Assembly (NCBI GenBank): GCA_961205875.1
Contig: OY540814.1
Span: forward strand, 9,220,993-9,284,992
DNA: 64,000 nt
Direction: 5' to 3'
From: Sialis fuliginosa
Taxonomy: Eukaryota > Arthropoda > Insecta > Megaloptera > Sialidae
Shown here: piece by piece, positions 21,311 to 32,922 of the stretch
Layout of the letters: the number at the start of each line of letters is the position of its first letter
Position numbering within the stretch: position 1 is the stretch's first letter
The notes under the pieces: generated by a model
Database searches by the model: none
Told to the model about the DNA's origin: nothing
What the model saw: only the letters and a program-made list of their open reading frames with translations
Position numbers and translations under genes: made by a program

Positions 21311-22209
21311 AAGTGTAACAAATAAAGCTAAGTTTAGTGATATTATTGAAACTCTATCAATGCAAGTGCAAGTTAATAGAAAATTATTATTTATAAAAAT
21401 ATATTATTGTAATAGTATCTGTATTGATGTGCGTTTTTAGATCCTGAGGTCTGTTCCAACCTTCCAATTAAAGGCAAATTGAACTACCCAGATTATAATA
21501 ATTGTAAAACCGTTTCAAAACATTTAAATCAAGAAAAACAAAATATTAAAATACATAATTATTATATGTACCTATATACACAAAATATAATATAACGTAC
21601 CTACTTTAAATTTTTAACCCCTTGCAGTTTTTATAGTCGGTCACTGTTTGCACCTCGTAAATTGGAGATTATCGAATTCGTTTTGGAATTATGCAAACAC
21701 CCGCATTTTGGCACGAGTTCATCAACAATGCGCATGTAATCAGAGAAAAAAACTTTAATGAAAATCATGTATGATCAATGGATTATTTGTTAAAGTACCT
21801 AGCTACTGTTTTTATGCTTTCTTCCTACCCGTATATTATTGAATGATTTTATCAAGACCGTCTTTGATTTTACAAATCAAAGACGATCGTGATTTTAAAA
21901 AGACAAATATAAACTAAATGATAGAATAAAACGTTTTACGTATCTACATAATAATTTAAGGGATGTAAAATTTAATAACAAAATTTTATAACATATTGAG
22001 CTTCTGTAGTATAGAATGGGAAATAGTCATTACACAATAAATAAAACAAAATTTCGTAAAATTTTAGAAAATTGGCAGTGGTTCGGGGTGAGAGATAAAA
22101 AATTGTATACTTATTTACTAACCATTTTCTTTTATTTATCAACATTTCCTGAAAAGTCTAATCAAAATCGGTGAGATACTCATTGAATATAATCATATAT
22201 TAAATGATA
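21311..22209. other. Unassigned AT-rich DNA
   Basis: No gene or known repeat. It contains a perfect small hairpin, listed separately. Confidence 0.45.
21859..21885. repeat. Perfect 12-bp hairpin, 3-nt loop
   Basis: CGTCTTTGATTT, loop TAC, then the exact reverse complement. Not next to any gene. Confidence 0.6.
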
Positions 22210-22880
22210 TCTTCTATATATAAAATTGAACGTTCGTTTATATGAGGCTTATAGACTCAGGAATTACTGAACCGATTTTAGTGGAGTTTTCACCACTAGT
22301 TACATAATTTTTCCGTGCAAATTCGTGGTTATTAATATTTTATGAAAATCTTAGATTTAATATCAAAAGATTCAAAATCTTTATTAAGTCGTGATTTGTT
22401 TCCACGATGTCAAAACACAGTAGCCATTGAATAAAAAATTTATAATTCACGGTTTTAGTATTTTATTAACTTATGTCACTATGATTACGTCTCTTTCAAA
22501 TATTTTGTGGAACAATTGGATGAATTTTGATATAAAAATTTTAAATATATTGATTGAAAATTGAAATATAAAAGAACATTTCACATCCTACAAGAAAGGT
22601 AAAATATCGAGATTGATTATGATTGTTGCTACCCTATTTATTTTTATTTTTTGATTTTCATACAAATTTTAAGAGGGAACCTGGTATTTCCTGGGAGTTT
22701 GAAAATATAATTTTACAAGATTTTCTCAATAACTACTGAACGAATTTTGTGTAAATTTCACACGGAAAAAAACAATTCGTGGTGAACCGTATGTTGTGGG
22801 CATGTTGGATGGGCATGTTGAGTGAGCATGTTGGGTGGGCATGTTGAATATTTTAGGTCACTATAATTTTGTGGATATTA
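22210..22880 (+). mobile_element. Helitron-like family D, copy 2 (3' truncated)
   Basis: It begins A|TCTTCTATATATAAAA and follows the family through GGCTTATAGACTCAGG, GTCGTGATTTG-like and AGGTCACTATAATTTTG. It stops before the terminal hairpin and CTAG. Near its end a GGGCATGTTG unit is repeated in tandem several times. Confidence 0.6.
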
Positions 22881-22904
22881 ATGTTATAGTCGCAATAAAA
22901 TAAA

Positions 22905-22992
22905 CCAGTCTTATTTAGTAGCTAACTTTTTGGGCTGTTGTCCACGTTGTCGTATTTTTAAACTTGACGTTTCGACTCTCATTTAGTCTTAT
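22905..22992 (-). mobile_element. Penelope-like terminal-repeat fragment (divergent)
   Basis: On the minus strand it reads GAGAGTCGAAACGTCAAG followed by ACAACGTGGACAACAGCCC and AAAAAG. The GAAACGT word and the CGTGG...CCCAAAAAG tail align loosely with the 14125 and 35270 fragments. No hammerhead CUGANGA is evident. Assignment is tentative. Confidence 0.35.
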
Positions 22993-23807
22993 TTACTTTT
23001 TAAAGATCTGATCTTATTTTGGATAGATTTTTCGACTCTATTACAATACCTATTTCATTATTAATATTTTGTGATACATTATGTTTTATGAATTGATGTT
23101 TGTTACATAATATTTGTATATATCCATAAATTCATGAGTTCGTATTATATAGGTACAATAATATTTAGTTAAATACAAATTGAAAAGAACAAAAAGTATT
23201 TGTTTCAAAATACAATTTATATTTTGATTTATTTATAAAAATGTATACAAACATAACTAAACAATAATACTTTATAATTGAAATTGAATTTTTTTTCTCA
23301 GATCACATCCCAGGAAAAAATATAATATTTTATCATTTATATTGTTTGTTGAATTTTCGTATATATGGACATCTCGCTAAAACAACAAATCAAAATGAAG
23401 GAAAATTGCGAGAAGCACTGGGGAAATTAAGTGTTTAGTCTGTGGAATTAATTAAAAGTTTTAGAATATTTAAACACGGAACCTCGCGTATTCTTCCTTA
23501 TCAATATTCATAAACGACAAAATTTTATACATCCTTGAATTGAAAACAAGAGATGATTGCATTCACTTAAAATATAAAATTTATTATTTTTTATAACAGA
23601 ACAATCATTTAGTAATGGTAAATATTTTTTCCATCTTATATTTTCATGATAAAATCTTACAAAATAATTTATGAGAAGTGGTAAATAATCAAAGCAGTGC
23701 TTTAATAAAGAAACAAATAAAATATACCTACAATAAAATTACCTATGTACAAATTCAATAATCTATTTCTTTTTCTACATATATATATATGTACTCGTAT
23801 ACGTATG
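22993..23807. other. Unassigned AT-rich DNA
   Basis: No supported feature. Confidence 0.45.
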
Positions 23808-24040
23808 TATGTATATTATAAAACGCAACGTCTCTATGTCTGTCCGTTAGTGCACTTTACTATTCAGCTGTTTTGAGTGATAGCGTGATGATGTTACCCC
23901 ATAACACTTACGAAATAACGAGGAACACGTTGGTACAGGTTATACCAAAATCGGTCCAGTAGTTTTCGAGATTACTTAGGTCAAACACACACACGAATTC
24001 ACAAACTTTTTCTTTTTATATTTATTTATAAGTACAGATT
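23808..24040 (+). mobile_element. Family E 5' end joined to a different 3' half
   Basis: ATTATAAAACGCAACGTCTC and GTCTGTCCGTTAGTGC match the 5' end of the copy at 51723. From about 23865 the sequence departs (ACCAAAATCGGTCCAGTAG, CACACACACGAATTCAC, then a T-rich end) and looks like another insect repeat. Either a chimeric element or a second subfamily. Confidence 0.45.
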
Positions 24041-24076
24041 TTAATTTAAAACTATTTGAGAGTAAAAGCATTTTTT

Positions 24077-24714
24077 GCTTCCTCGTAATATTGAAGATAC
24101 GAGAAGCTTTTTTTTGATTTTCCGGCCAAGATAAACATTTTTCGTTCCGTGTCTATCTGTCTGACTGTATGTCTGTCGAGTAAATTCTTGTCACACACAT
24201 AACTTATGAACCACTGAACTGATATTAATGAAATTTGGTTGGTTGGTTGGGTTAGGTTAGGCTTGAGGACGGGTCCATTTTAAAATCATCAAAATTGTGT
24301 GTAAAGGGGAGGGGTGACATCCCAAAATATATATTTTTTCAAGATATCTCAAGAACGACGTCTTACGTGAAAATTTTATAGAATGTGTTTTGTAGAGCAT
24401 TTAATTTTCCTATAATATATTCCCTTACAAAGATTTATCTCAATTTGATTTGTTTTTTTATTAAGTGTCATTTTGATGTCAAAAAATTAAAAATATGCGT
24501 AATAATAATCAGGTGCGTCTTAAGAAAAATTTCAAACTAATATTTTTGAGTAAAATTGTATAAAAATTAAATGGTTAACAATGCCAAGCAATTTATCTGA
24601 ACATTTTATTAATTTTTATTTAAATTGTTCAATAATTAATACAGGTACTGCCTTTGGGGAATTTAGCACGAGGAAGCAATGTGCATTTACTTAGCAGATG
24701 TTTTATCATAAAAA
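24077..24714 (+). mobile_element. Dispersed family A, copy 3
   Basis: It runs from GCTTCCTCGTAATATTG to TTAGCAGATGTTTT, with the family's CTGTCTGACTG segment, GAGGACGGG, GGTGACATCCC and the closing GCACGAGGAAGC. The tract GGTTGGTTGGTTGGG at about 24237-24251 is a small local expansion. Confidence 0.7.
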
Positions 24715-25336
24715 GACGACTAAAACTTGAAATAAATTTTGTTGATATAAATTGATAATTTATGCAAATATAAGGTAGGTTTTTACTTTTAACTATCTTG
24801 TATAATCGTTTATTATTTTAATTTTTCTACAATTAAAATAGTAATTTATTATGAGTCAGCAGGACTAACAACTATTATTAGTATTATAAGTACTTACCTA
24901 TAGTTTTAAACATTTAATTGTAAATTTATTGAAGCAGCAGAAACTATTTGTAAACTACCACTAGTTAGAAGGTAATAAAGTCTTTCGTCAAGAAGGTAAC
25001 TCAAAACCTTTGTGTTGGTTACTTTGATGTGCTAGTTTATTCAAATGATGAATAATAAATAGTTTTATGTCTGCAATATGTAAAACTTCTTTGAAAGTTT
25101 TTCAAAGCAGTAATTATATGTTACTGAAAATGAGGCTAGCAGAGCAAATTATATTTTACTTATTCAAGATTTTAAATTTTCACCTCTATTCTTACATATT
25201 TCTAGGATTAGGAGTATTTTATATAATCTTAAGGAACATATATTCAAGATTTAATTTATTAGTATCACAACTAATATATTATATAAAATATTAATATTTA
25301 TAAGCTATACATTTTCTCTTCTATTATATTTTAAAT
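24715..25336. other. AT-rich DNA, no supported gene
   Basis: A 75-codon plus frame (25067-25294) is hydrophobic, as expected of random AT-rich DNA, and has no recognisable motif. Confidence 0.4.
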
Positions 25337-25431
25337 ACAATCAAATATTAACAAACATTTTTAATTTAGTACATTTAATTAAACAAGAATCCAACACTGG
25401 GGTATGATCCAAGACTAGTGACAGTACATTA
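25337..25431 (+). mobile_element. Family M solo 3' end
   Basis: TTTTTAATTTAGTACATTT, then AACACTGGGGTATGATCCA and AGACTAGTGACAGTAC, match the right end of the copies at 38339-38883 and 47082-47626. Confidence 0.6.
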
Positions 25432-26884
25432 TTGATGTTTTTAGTCCCGCATGCTATCAACCACAATTCACACACCTTTTTTGGGAAATGAAAAAAACTT
25501 AATGTTTTCAGAATCTTTTTTTTATTAAGATAACTGAAGTTTTGTAATTTTCCACTGCGCAATAAACACCCGCCATTCTATATTATTTACTTTTCACCAT
25601 ATATCAAAGCGAATTCTACACAACAACATCACATGAATTTTCCATCTGACTCATAAAGTACTCGACGTGACGTCACAATAGTAGATGCCATTTGTTTATC
25701 GAGCCCACCTTATATATTTCCACCATGTAATCATACCATGTTGGGAAGTTGTTTGTGTGGACCTAAAGGGTCTCACCCCAACCCAAGGCTTGTTTAAAAT
25801 TACTCTTACACTAACTGTATTTCTTATGCGATATAAAAATATAAATAACGTAAATGTAGAGTAGACTGAAGTAATGAAACATGTTTTAAATATTTTAACT
25901 CATTTATAAATCTCCATGCAACTAGTTACATCAAAAGTTTGTATACGTTTTGTTTAATTTGTTGCACTTATAGAACACATGGCATTTAAGTTAAGTATTT
26001 TTCTTATGCTTATCGCATGCAATTGGTATATCTATTAATAACAAATGTAGTGCTGATTGTTAAAAACGAAATGTTTAAAAAGGCAATTACATTTAATCAA
26101 CTGGAACGTACAGTTTTAAATGTCATTGTATGTGATGTTGTATCACTTGATCAGAAACTTATTTATTTATCGATGTTCCAGTTTTAAAAGCGTTACAATG
26201 GGATCAAAAACTGAATAAACAAATATGTTTTAAACTGAAATGGATATATGTTTCTAATTAATATTTCAATTTTTTGTTTATTTAATTATGATATCTTTTC
26301 ATATGCAATTTAGTATTTCATTTAATGAAAAATGAAAAACAAATTTTAACATGCACAAAAATTGCTGAACCTAATTTTATGGGACTTTTACTTTTTGAAA
26401 TTCTAAATGTACAATAAATATTTGATGACACAAATATAAATAGAAATTAAAAATATATATGTATATGAAGGCATGTTGATGAAATTAAATCAAAAATTTA
26501 TGTTAAATAGTTACGCCAGGTCCGTATTAAGACTAAAATGTAAAAAATCAAAATGATTTGATTTCAAAAAAAAAAAATCTGCGAGACCTGTTAGTATCTC
26601 CTTAATATATTTAAATGTTCCTTCATAAACCGAAATAAGCAAAAATAATTTTAGAAAAATCAAGGAACTCATGATTGTGGATATAAATGATGAAATACAT
26701 TATCGATAAATCGAGTCTAGACTGTACATGTGTTCATTAATTTCAATAGAAACTTCAAAGCTTGTACGTATAGTAATTGAAACTAGTAGTAGTACACAAT
26801 ATAATCCGATATATGATTAATTTCTGCAGGGCAGACAGATTTCTAACTCGTGATATCTGTCAATATCTATTTATTAATACGTAC
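25432..26884. other. Unassigned; CRE-like palindrome and small hAT-like remnant
   Basis: GTGACGTCAC, a perfect 10-bp CRE palindrome, is at 25667-25676 in a GC-richer patch (25620-25800). CAGGTCCGTATTAAG and GCGAGACCTG, 71 bp apart at 26518-26588, could be the two ends of a collapsed hAT element, but no duplication is clear. No gene. Confidence 0.35.
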
Positions 26885-26911
26885 ATTGCGGACCAAAAGT
26901 TTGGATGCACT
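26885..26911 (+). mobile_element. Lone Tc1-like terminal sequence
   Basis: GCGGACCAAAAGTTTGGATG resembles the CCAAAAGTTTGGA ends of the element at 5331-5908. No opposing end was found downstream, so this is a fragment at best. Confidence 0.35.
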
Positions 26912-27256
26912 TACCTATACACCTTTAATTTATTGTTATTTGACGGAATTCCAAGAAGATTGTTGTTTTAGTTAATTAGTGGAGACATCTTAAGGAAATA
27001 AAAATAAAAATATCATAATACTAGATATAATTTGTGTTTAATGAGAGATTATGTTGTTTACTCGATGCTTCTGATTTTTATTTACATTTTAGATGTGTTA
27101 ATATTTTAAAGTTATTTCTATGTGTGGTTGAAACGTGTCAATGCTCGAAGCTTTACTAAAATAATACTGTTAAGGCTCAACAAAGATGGGAAAATACAAA
27201 AAAAACCCTATTGTTTGATGAAAAGGGAATTTAATATTTTTTGTCAGAAACTTATA

Positions 27257-27397
27257 ATGCCGTATTTAGATCAAAGAAAACAAAACAGCAACACAGTGTT
27301 TGAAAACACATCGTATTTAAAAATGCATAGGGTTTATTGTACTTTTGTCAAAAAGACACGATGTTGCTGTTTTGTTTTTTCGGTCTAAATACGGCAT
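27257..27397. mobile_element. Short palindromic MITE, family H copy 2
   Basis: Ends ATGCCGTATTTAGA and TCTAAATACGGCAT are inverted. The arms also pair through AAAACAAAACAGCAACA and its complement. An 88-codon frame crossing the element is a by-product of the repeat. Confidence 0.75.
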
Positions 27398-27451
27398 AAG
27401 TATCTTTTTTGTTTTATTTCAATTTTATTTTATTTTAAATGCTCTTTTTTT

Positions 27452-27884
27452 AAATAATTTCACTAAAAATTTGATAGTTTGCACTTTGTACACTCTAACA
27501 TAAATTTGAATACTTTGCACTAGAATTAATCCTTTGCACTACAAATTAATACTTTACACTGAATGATTTTTTTAATGTGATTTTTTGATGATTATTTATT
27601 ACATATTTTTGATATATTATAATGATTTTTGTGATTTACTATATTTAAACTTAACCAAAACTAATCAACCTCCCTTCGCCCAAATGGATTGCCCTAATCA
27701 AGGACAGTTAACGTGTATATTATTAGAGCATTAACTTTATTCTGAATTACGATTATACGTGTTTTTTGACAATTATTCATCCTGGCATATTCTTCAATAC
27801 GAGTTAAAATTTAGTGCAAAGTATTAAAATTAATTTTCGAATGTACAAAATGCATACTATCAAATTTTTAATGCAATTATTATA
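27452..27884. mobile_element. Inverted-repeat element P
   Basis: Left arm (AAAAATTTGATAGTTTGC, TTTGTACA, AATACTTTGCACTA) and right arm are reverse complements with moderate divergence over roughly 75-90 bp. The left arm holds several degenerate CTTTGCACTA units in tandem. About 433 bp, no coding. It starts about 55 bp after the family H copy. Ends are approximate and no target duplication was resolved. Confidence 0.6.
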
Positions 27885-28635
27885 CATATATAACCCTTAA
27901 AATATTTGTTTCTATATTTATCTAGTATTTTAATGGTATATCCAAAATTTTTGCTTGCAGTGTATGTATTGATACATTTAGTTCATTTAGTATTACTAGT
28001 TGTGTTAGTTTTGACTGTCCAGTTTTAATTTGCAATGCTTCAATACTGGATATTAACTCTTTCAATCACTAATCTGGTACATTATCAATCAATTTATACA
28101 TGATATGTGTTTATTTGCATATTTTTGTTTATTTACTCATAATAATCATAATATATAATATTATATTAACTAGTTTATGTTTGTAAAATATCGTAATTAA
28201 ATTAATTGAATTGAATTATTATTATTAATGTTTATGCATAGTTGTTTAAATATTAATATTTAATTTTTAAACGATAATAAAATTACTGTTACCATCCTTA
28301 ATTTGTGATAATAAATGTTAGTTATAATATAAAAATATTATTGAAAAAATTACACGTTAACAATTGTTGAAAAATGAAACAGTGATGAACTTTCTGTACA
28401 GCAGTGTAGACTAACGTTACTCTTTGTTATCAAACTAAAGAAACTTATGCCAACAAGACAAGTTTTTGTTCATAGCCAAGGAATATTAAAATTTATTTCT
28501 GGTTATGATCATCGGTGTGTTATACAGGCACTAGCTTAAAGACCTGATGTGAATGGGACCCTCGCGTCGGCCAGAAAAAAGTGAGACCTTTTTTAGGTCT
28601 TAAAATAATTTTGATGAATGGAAACAACAAATAAA
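27885..28635. other. Unassigned AT-rich DNA
   Basis: No gene. A small AGACCT/AGGTCT hairpin is at about 28583-28598. Confidence 0.4.
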
Positions 28636-29290
28636 ACGGCTAAGTGCGTATTGAGCACGCACATGATAGGTTTCCGTGGTCATTACGATTTATAAACAAG
28701 AGTTATTTCATTTTTTTTATAAACTATTCTAACTACAGTGTTCGTTATAATTTTCATTGAAAGTACCAACTAAAAGCTACATTCCGGATTTTTTTATAAA
28801 TTTTTTGCATCGATAATTTAGAAAGTACAAGGGGGAGGGGACACTCTGATAACGACAATTAAATGCAAATATATCGTGACTGAAAGGTTAAAATCAAAAG
28901 GTCATATAACATTTTTTGTTGCATTTTAGGAGCCCTATCTAAAGATACCCCACTCAATGGGGTAGGTGAAAAAAGAAAGTGAGTTCACTTTTCAGTCTAT
29001 GGGAGGGGGGGTCAAAAATTTTTTGACAGTGTTCGTTATAATTCTCAGCTACATTCTCGAATTTTTTTCAGATTTCTTACATTCATAGTTTAGAAAATAG
29101 AGGGGAGGGATGCTCTGATATCGACTTTGCACGCAAATATATCGTGGCTGAAGGGTTGAAATCAAAAGGTCATATAACATTTTTTATTGCATTTTAGGAG
29201 ATCTATCTATTAATCGGCTAAAATTTTTTGAGGACGGACGGACATGGCGAAACTATAAGGTTTCCTAGTTTTCTACGGGAACCTAAAAAT
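28636..29290 (+). mobile_element. Dispersed family C, copy 1, with internal tandem duplication
   Basis: It opens with the stem-loop word GTGCGTATTGAGCACGC and closes with GGTTTCCTAG, then CTACGGGAACC and TAAAAAT, preceded by ACGGACATGGCGAAAC. Relatives are at 46367-46814 (minus) and 62319-62809. A unit of about 290 bp (ACAGTGTTCGTTATAATT to GCATTTTAGGAG) occurs twice in tandem here, from about 28735 and 29026, and once in the 62319 copy. I recall this wording from lepidopteran genomes. Confidence 0.65.
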
Positions 29291-29315
29291 AATTGTTCAA
29301 TATTTTATTCATTAA

Positions 29316-29650
29316 CATAATAATTCGGTCAAGACATAGACGGGTTTATGCCATAAGGTTTCTGAAGTACGTATTACGTGGATTGTTTGGAGCCACAGGT
29401 GCATTTTTGAGATTGAAAATAATATAACAATAGGGTCATATTATACCTAGATATGAAAATAAAATAAAAAATTCTATGACACTCTCTTCCTATTATTCCA
29501 AAATTTAAAATAAAATTGTTGACTTTAATATTTGTCGTTGGTAGTCCCACTAAAGCCTCGTTACCAATTTTTTTTCAGATTTTTTGAGCCAGGAGTTACG
29601 GAGATAGAGGAGAAGGGACAAAATAAAATACTGCTTTTTGCTTTAATTTT
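29316..29650 (+). mobile_element. Dispersed family B, copy 2 (3' truncated)
   Basis: It matches copy 1 from the 5' TAATTCGGTCAAGACAT to AAAATACTGCTTTT and then loses the 3' end. It lies 25 bp after family C copy 1 in the same orientation. Confidence 0.65.
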
Positions 29651-31137
29651 AATTTTAGATATGTTGAAAATCTAACTTTTTTTAAAGAAAATATAAAAAA
29701 ATATTTGTGTTCAATACTTTAGATTTAAAGTGAAATTTTGTAAAAACTATTAAAAATAAAGAATAAATTTTCATGGACAATAAATTTTTATGCATTATAT
29801 TATTTTGTACATGTAAAGGTGTTAATAAATATTTAAAACTACAAACAATATTCTGGTCTTGTCTGTTCACACCAGTTGTTTTCAAATAAAAAACAACAGT
29901 ATTAAAACCACTGATTGTATAAAAAGTAGAGATTATTTTCAAGACGTGTCCGGTCAGTTGTGGGCCTACTGGACCGGGAAGTGGAGTTTGCGGTTTAGCC
30001 AATCCTTTGATCGTAGGCGCAATGTTTTGTCCACGGCGCAATATAACAAGGTACCCGTATAAAAGTTACAATCAGTGAAATTTAACGAAAACAACTTTTA
30101 TACAATACAAATGTGAAGTTAAAAATTAATATTAATTTGATATTTTTTTAAATTTTGGTTACATACATTAAAAAATAATCTAAGATTTATAAATAAATTT
30201 CTATGAAGGTACGTTCATTGACGTTTTAAAACCGGTAATTTACCGTTTTTTGTAAACTGCAGATTTTGAGTAAAACGTATTAGACGCGACATAGACTGCG
30301 CATTTTGTATTATTATAATTATAATTTATAACCTAAATATTTAGTCTCATACAGGTTACCTTGTGGTAAAATTTTATATTTAGGATCAATATACGTCTTT
30401 ACGATTTTACAACCGAAAATGGATATTTATTCTAATATTATTGAGTATAAGTGAAACGATTCATAATTTAAAAAAATGATTATAATAAAAGTTGAAGAGT
30501 ACGTTATTGTCTATGAATTAAATGATAAATTAAACGTACTGGTAGGTAGTATTTACTAGTCTACTTGCTTCTAACATCAGCAGTACTTATTTTCTTTACC
30601 GTGATAATACCACACATCATTGTTCTGCTCCGTGCACATCATAGCTTTTTGTTCTATCGTTTTTTGATGTATATTTTATCCTCTTTCTGCGTTTGCTTTT
30701 TGCATGCAAAGGTTTGATGTGTACACACGCATCCAGTAATATTCATATTCCATTGCTTTCTTCTCCCAACTGGGAATTATTTTTGTATTGAGTATTAAAT
30801 TTGATTTACGTTCTTTGCATTTTATTATCCAGCGGACGTTTGAATTTGAAAGTGAAATATTATTTATATTTATTTTTTACTTGTTGGATTCTCAGAGAAA
30901 TGGTTGTCAGTTACAAATACGTATGTTCTGATTTATAAAAAAATGCGGAATGAGGAAATCTAAATATAAATTTTGTAATTTTGAATTAAATTTATTCCAT
31001 TTGTGAAGTGAACGCAGTTTTTAATTAATTTATGGTTATACTTTTTATCTCAAATAAGTTGGATAAATATTATTAATTAACTTCCGCTTTCGAAAATAAT
31101 GGCTTTAATTTAAATAACTACAATTAATACAACCAAG
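29651..31137. other. Unassigned; longest open frame in the window, not called as a gene
   Basis: A 119-codon minus frame (29682-30041) begins MRRGQNIAPTIKGLAKPQ. Its first third lies in a GC-richer patch at about 29930-30055, while the rest is AT-rich and lacks motif or composition support. A 67-codon frame lies opposite it. A short exon or degraded element is possible. TATAAAAG at 30057-30064 has no well-placed initiator. Confidence 0.35.
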
Positions 31138-31280
31138 TTTTTTACGCGGTATATACATATTCTACATAATACTGCATAATATAATAAAACCGCACAAAAA
31201 AATATATAGCGTGCATTGTAAACTTAGGGATACGTTCCGTAATTTTCTAAAACCGTATAAAATCAAAGCGATTAGTTAAA
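31138..31280 (+). repeat. Dispersed family N, copy 1
   Basis: TTTTTTACGCGGTA, then ATTGTAAACTTAGGGATAC and GTTCCGTAATTTTCTAAAA, recur at 49932-50058. Boundaries and class unknown. Confidence 0.5.
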
Positions 31281-31504
31281 ATAAACCAAAAATTCTATTA
31301 AAAAAAATATATATAAAATAAGATTGTTTTTAAATTTTATGTATTTCATTTTATTGAAAAGTAAGAGACATTTTTAGATTTCCGATAATGTAAAAGAAAT
31401 GACTTGCATTTGAACACTTACAATGACATGACATAACCAAACTTTACTACAATCTTATAATCGCGGCATAATTATAGATACAAGTCGGTCGAAATTCAAT
31501 CAAT

Positions 31505-31578
31505 ATTTTACCTGACTCAACGGCAACAAACACACATGATTTTTTTGTGCACATCTATGAATGGCACAGTACCTAACC
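31505..31578 (+). repeat. Direct repeat Q1
   Basis: TTTTACCTGACTCAACGGCA, then ACACACATGATTTTTTTGTGC and ATGGCACAGTACCT-like wording, recur at 31788-31855. Confidence 0.7.
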
Positions 31579-31764
31579 TTACTTGTTTTTACAACAAAAA
31601 TTTTCAAATAAAAACACTGTAATTGCACACGAATTGAAATCTCTATACGCATTCTCTACATTTGAAAGAAACCAAAAACTATTTATTTTTGGAACTTGGC
31701 GGCGCTAAGAGTATTGCTATGATGTTAAACGAAGCGAAAGGAAATAAACAAATAGCGAGAAGGG

Positions 31765-31826
31765 AAATCATGTGTGTATGTTAACTTTATTTTACCTGCC
31801 TTAACGGCAACATACACACATGATTT
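31765..31826. repeat. Perfect 18-bp hairpin at the edge of Q2
   Basis: AAATCATGTGTGTATGTT (31765-31782) is the exact reverse complement of 31809-31826, with a 26-nt loop. The same arm can pair with Q1, so 31505-31782 could also be an inverted-repeat element of about 280 bp. Confidence 0.7.
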
Positions 31827-31855
31827 TTTTGTGCATATATATGGCACAATACCTT
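31788..31855 (+). repeat. Direct repeat Q2
   Basis: Second copy of Q1, with about 280 bp between the starts. The interval contains TTGGCGGCGCTAAG near 31700, which is GC-richer than its surroundings. Confidence 0.7.
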
Positions 31856-32113
31856 TCGAATGATATAAGTTTCATTCAACTCCTTTTATAATTAATACTA
31901 AAAAAAAACATTTTTTGATGTTTACATACGTATTAATATATATGTAGATTCTCGATTTTTTCACTAGTACTTTCAAATGGGTAGGAGGCAAAATATTTTT
32001 ACGATTTTTTGGAAATTTTAATAAATACATAATTATATTCATTGAATTGCCAGCATTAATTTGATACCCCACTCCAATTTGGATAAAATATCACACAGCT
32101 TAACACAAAACCA

Positions 32114-32922
32114 CACAAAAAAGAAACATCTGCCAAGTAAATGCACAGTGCTTCCTCGTGCTAAATTCACTAAAACCGATAGTGTTCAGATAAATTGCCT
32201 GGTATTGGTTAACCATTTAATTTTTATACAAGTTTTACTAAAAAATCTTAGTTCGAAATTTTTCTTAAAACGCACCTGAATATTTTTTCATATATTTTTA
32301 ATTTTTTGACAATTTCAATATAAATCTAAATTTATGCAAATGTCAAAATGACATTTAAAACGTCAAAGTGACATTTAAAACGCCAAAATGAAATTTAATT
32401 TTTTAAATTTTATATCCAATCAAATATCAATTAAGAAAAACAAAACACGAATTTTTAAAATACATATAGATAAATCTTTGTAAGGGAATATTTTACAACA
32501 AACGTAGTAGACCCATATTATAGAAAATTTAATGCTCTACAAAAAATATTCTATAAAATTTTCTCGTAACATATGTCGTTCTTAAGATATCTTGAAAAAA
32601 GAAATATTTTGGGGTGTCACCCCTCCCCCTTACACACGATTTTGTTGATTTTAAAATGGGACCGTCCTCAAACCGAACTAAACCATCCGACCAAGTTTCA
32701 ATAATATCGGTTTAGTGGTTCATGAGTTACGCGTGTGACAAGGATTCAGGAGACAGATGGACACACGGACAAACGGACAGACAGACAGACACGGAACGAA
32801 AAGTGTTTGTCTTGACGTAAAACGGATAAATCAATTTAAAATTTTGAAATCGGAGAACATTTTTTTTGTCTCAATCTGAAACGATCACATAGCTTCTCGT
32901 ATCTTCGATATTGCGAGGAAGC
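32114..32922 (-). mobile_element. Dispersed family A, copy 4 (longest)
   Basis: It spans AAACATCTGCCAAGTAAATG to ATTGCGAGGAAGC. In family orientation: 5' stem-loop GCTTCCTCGC...CGAGAAGC, a run of GTCTGTCTGTCTGTC, GAGGACGGTCC, GGTGTCACCCC in opposite sense, tandem GTCAAAATGACATTTAA units at about 32340-32395, and the closing GCACGAGGAAGCACTGTGC. No coding. Confidence 0.75.

Noticed and set aside
25667-25676. Perfect CRE palindrome GTGACGTCAC
   Set aside because: No TATA, initiator or exon follows at a sensible distance, and the patch may belong to a repeat; kept only as a note in the regional entry.
29682-30041. Longest open frame, 119 codons on the minus strand
   Set aside because: Only its first third lies in GC-richer DNA, the rest is plain AT-rich sequence, an open frame lies opposite it, and no protein motif is recognisable.
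30057-30075. TATAAAAG with a nearby TCAGT as a second promoter
   Set aside because: The initiator-like word is only about 15 bp from the TATA box, too close, and there is no cluster of other sites.
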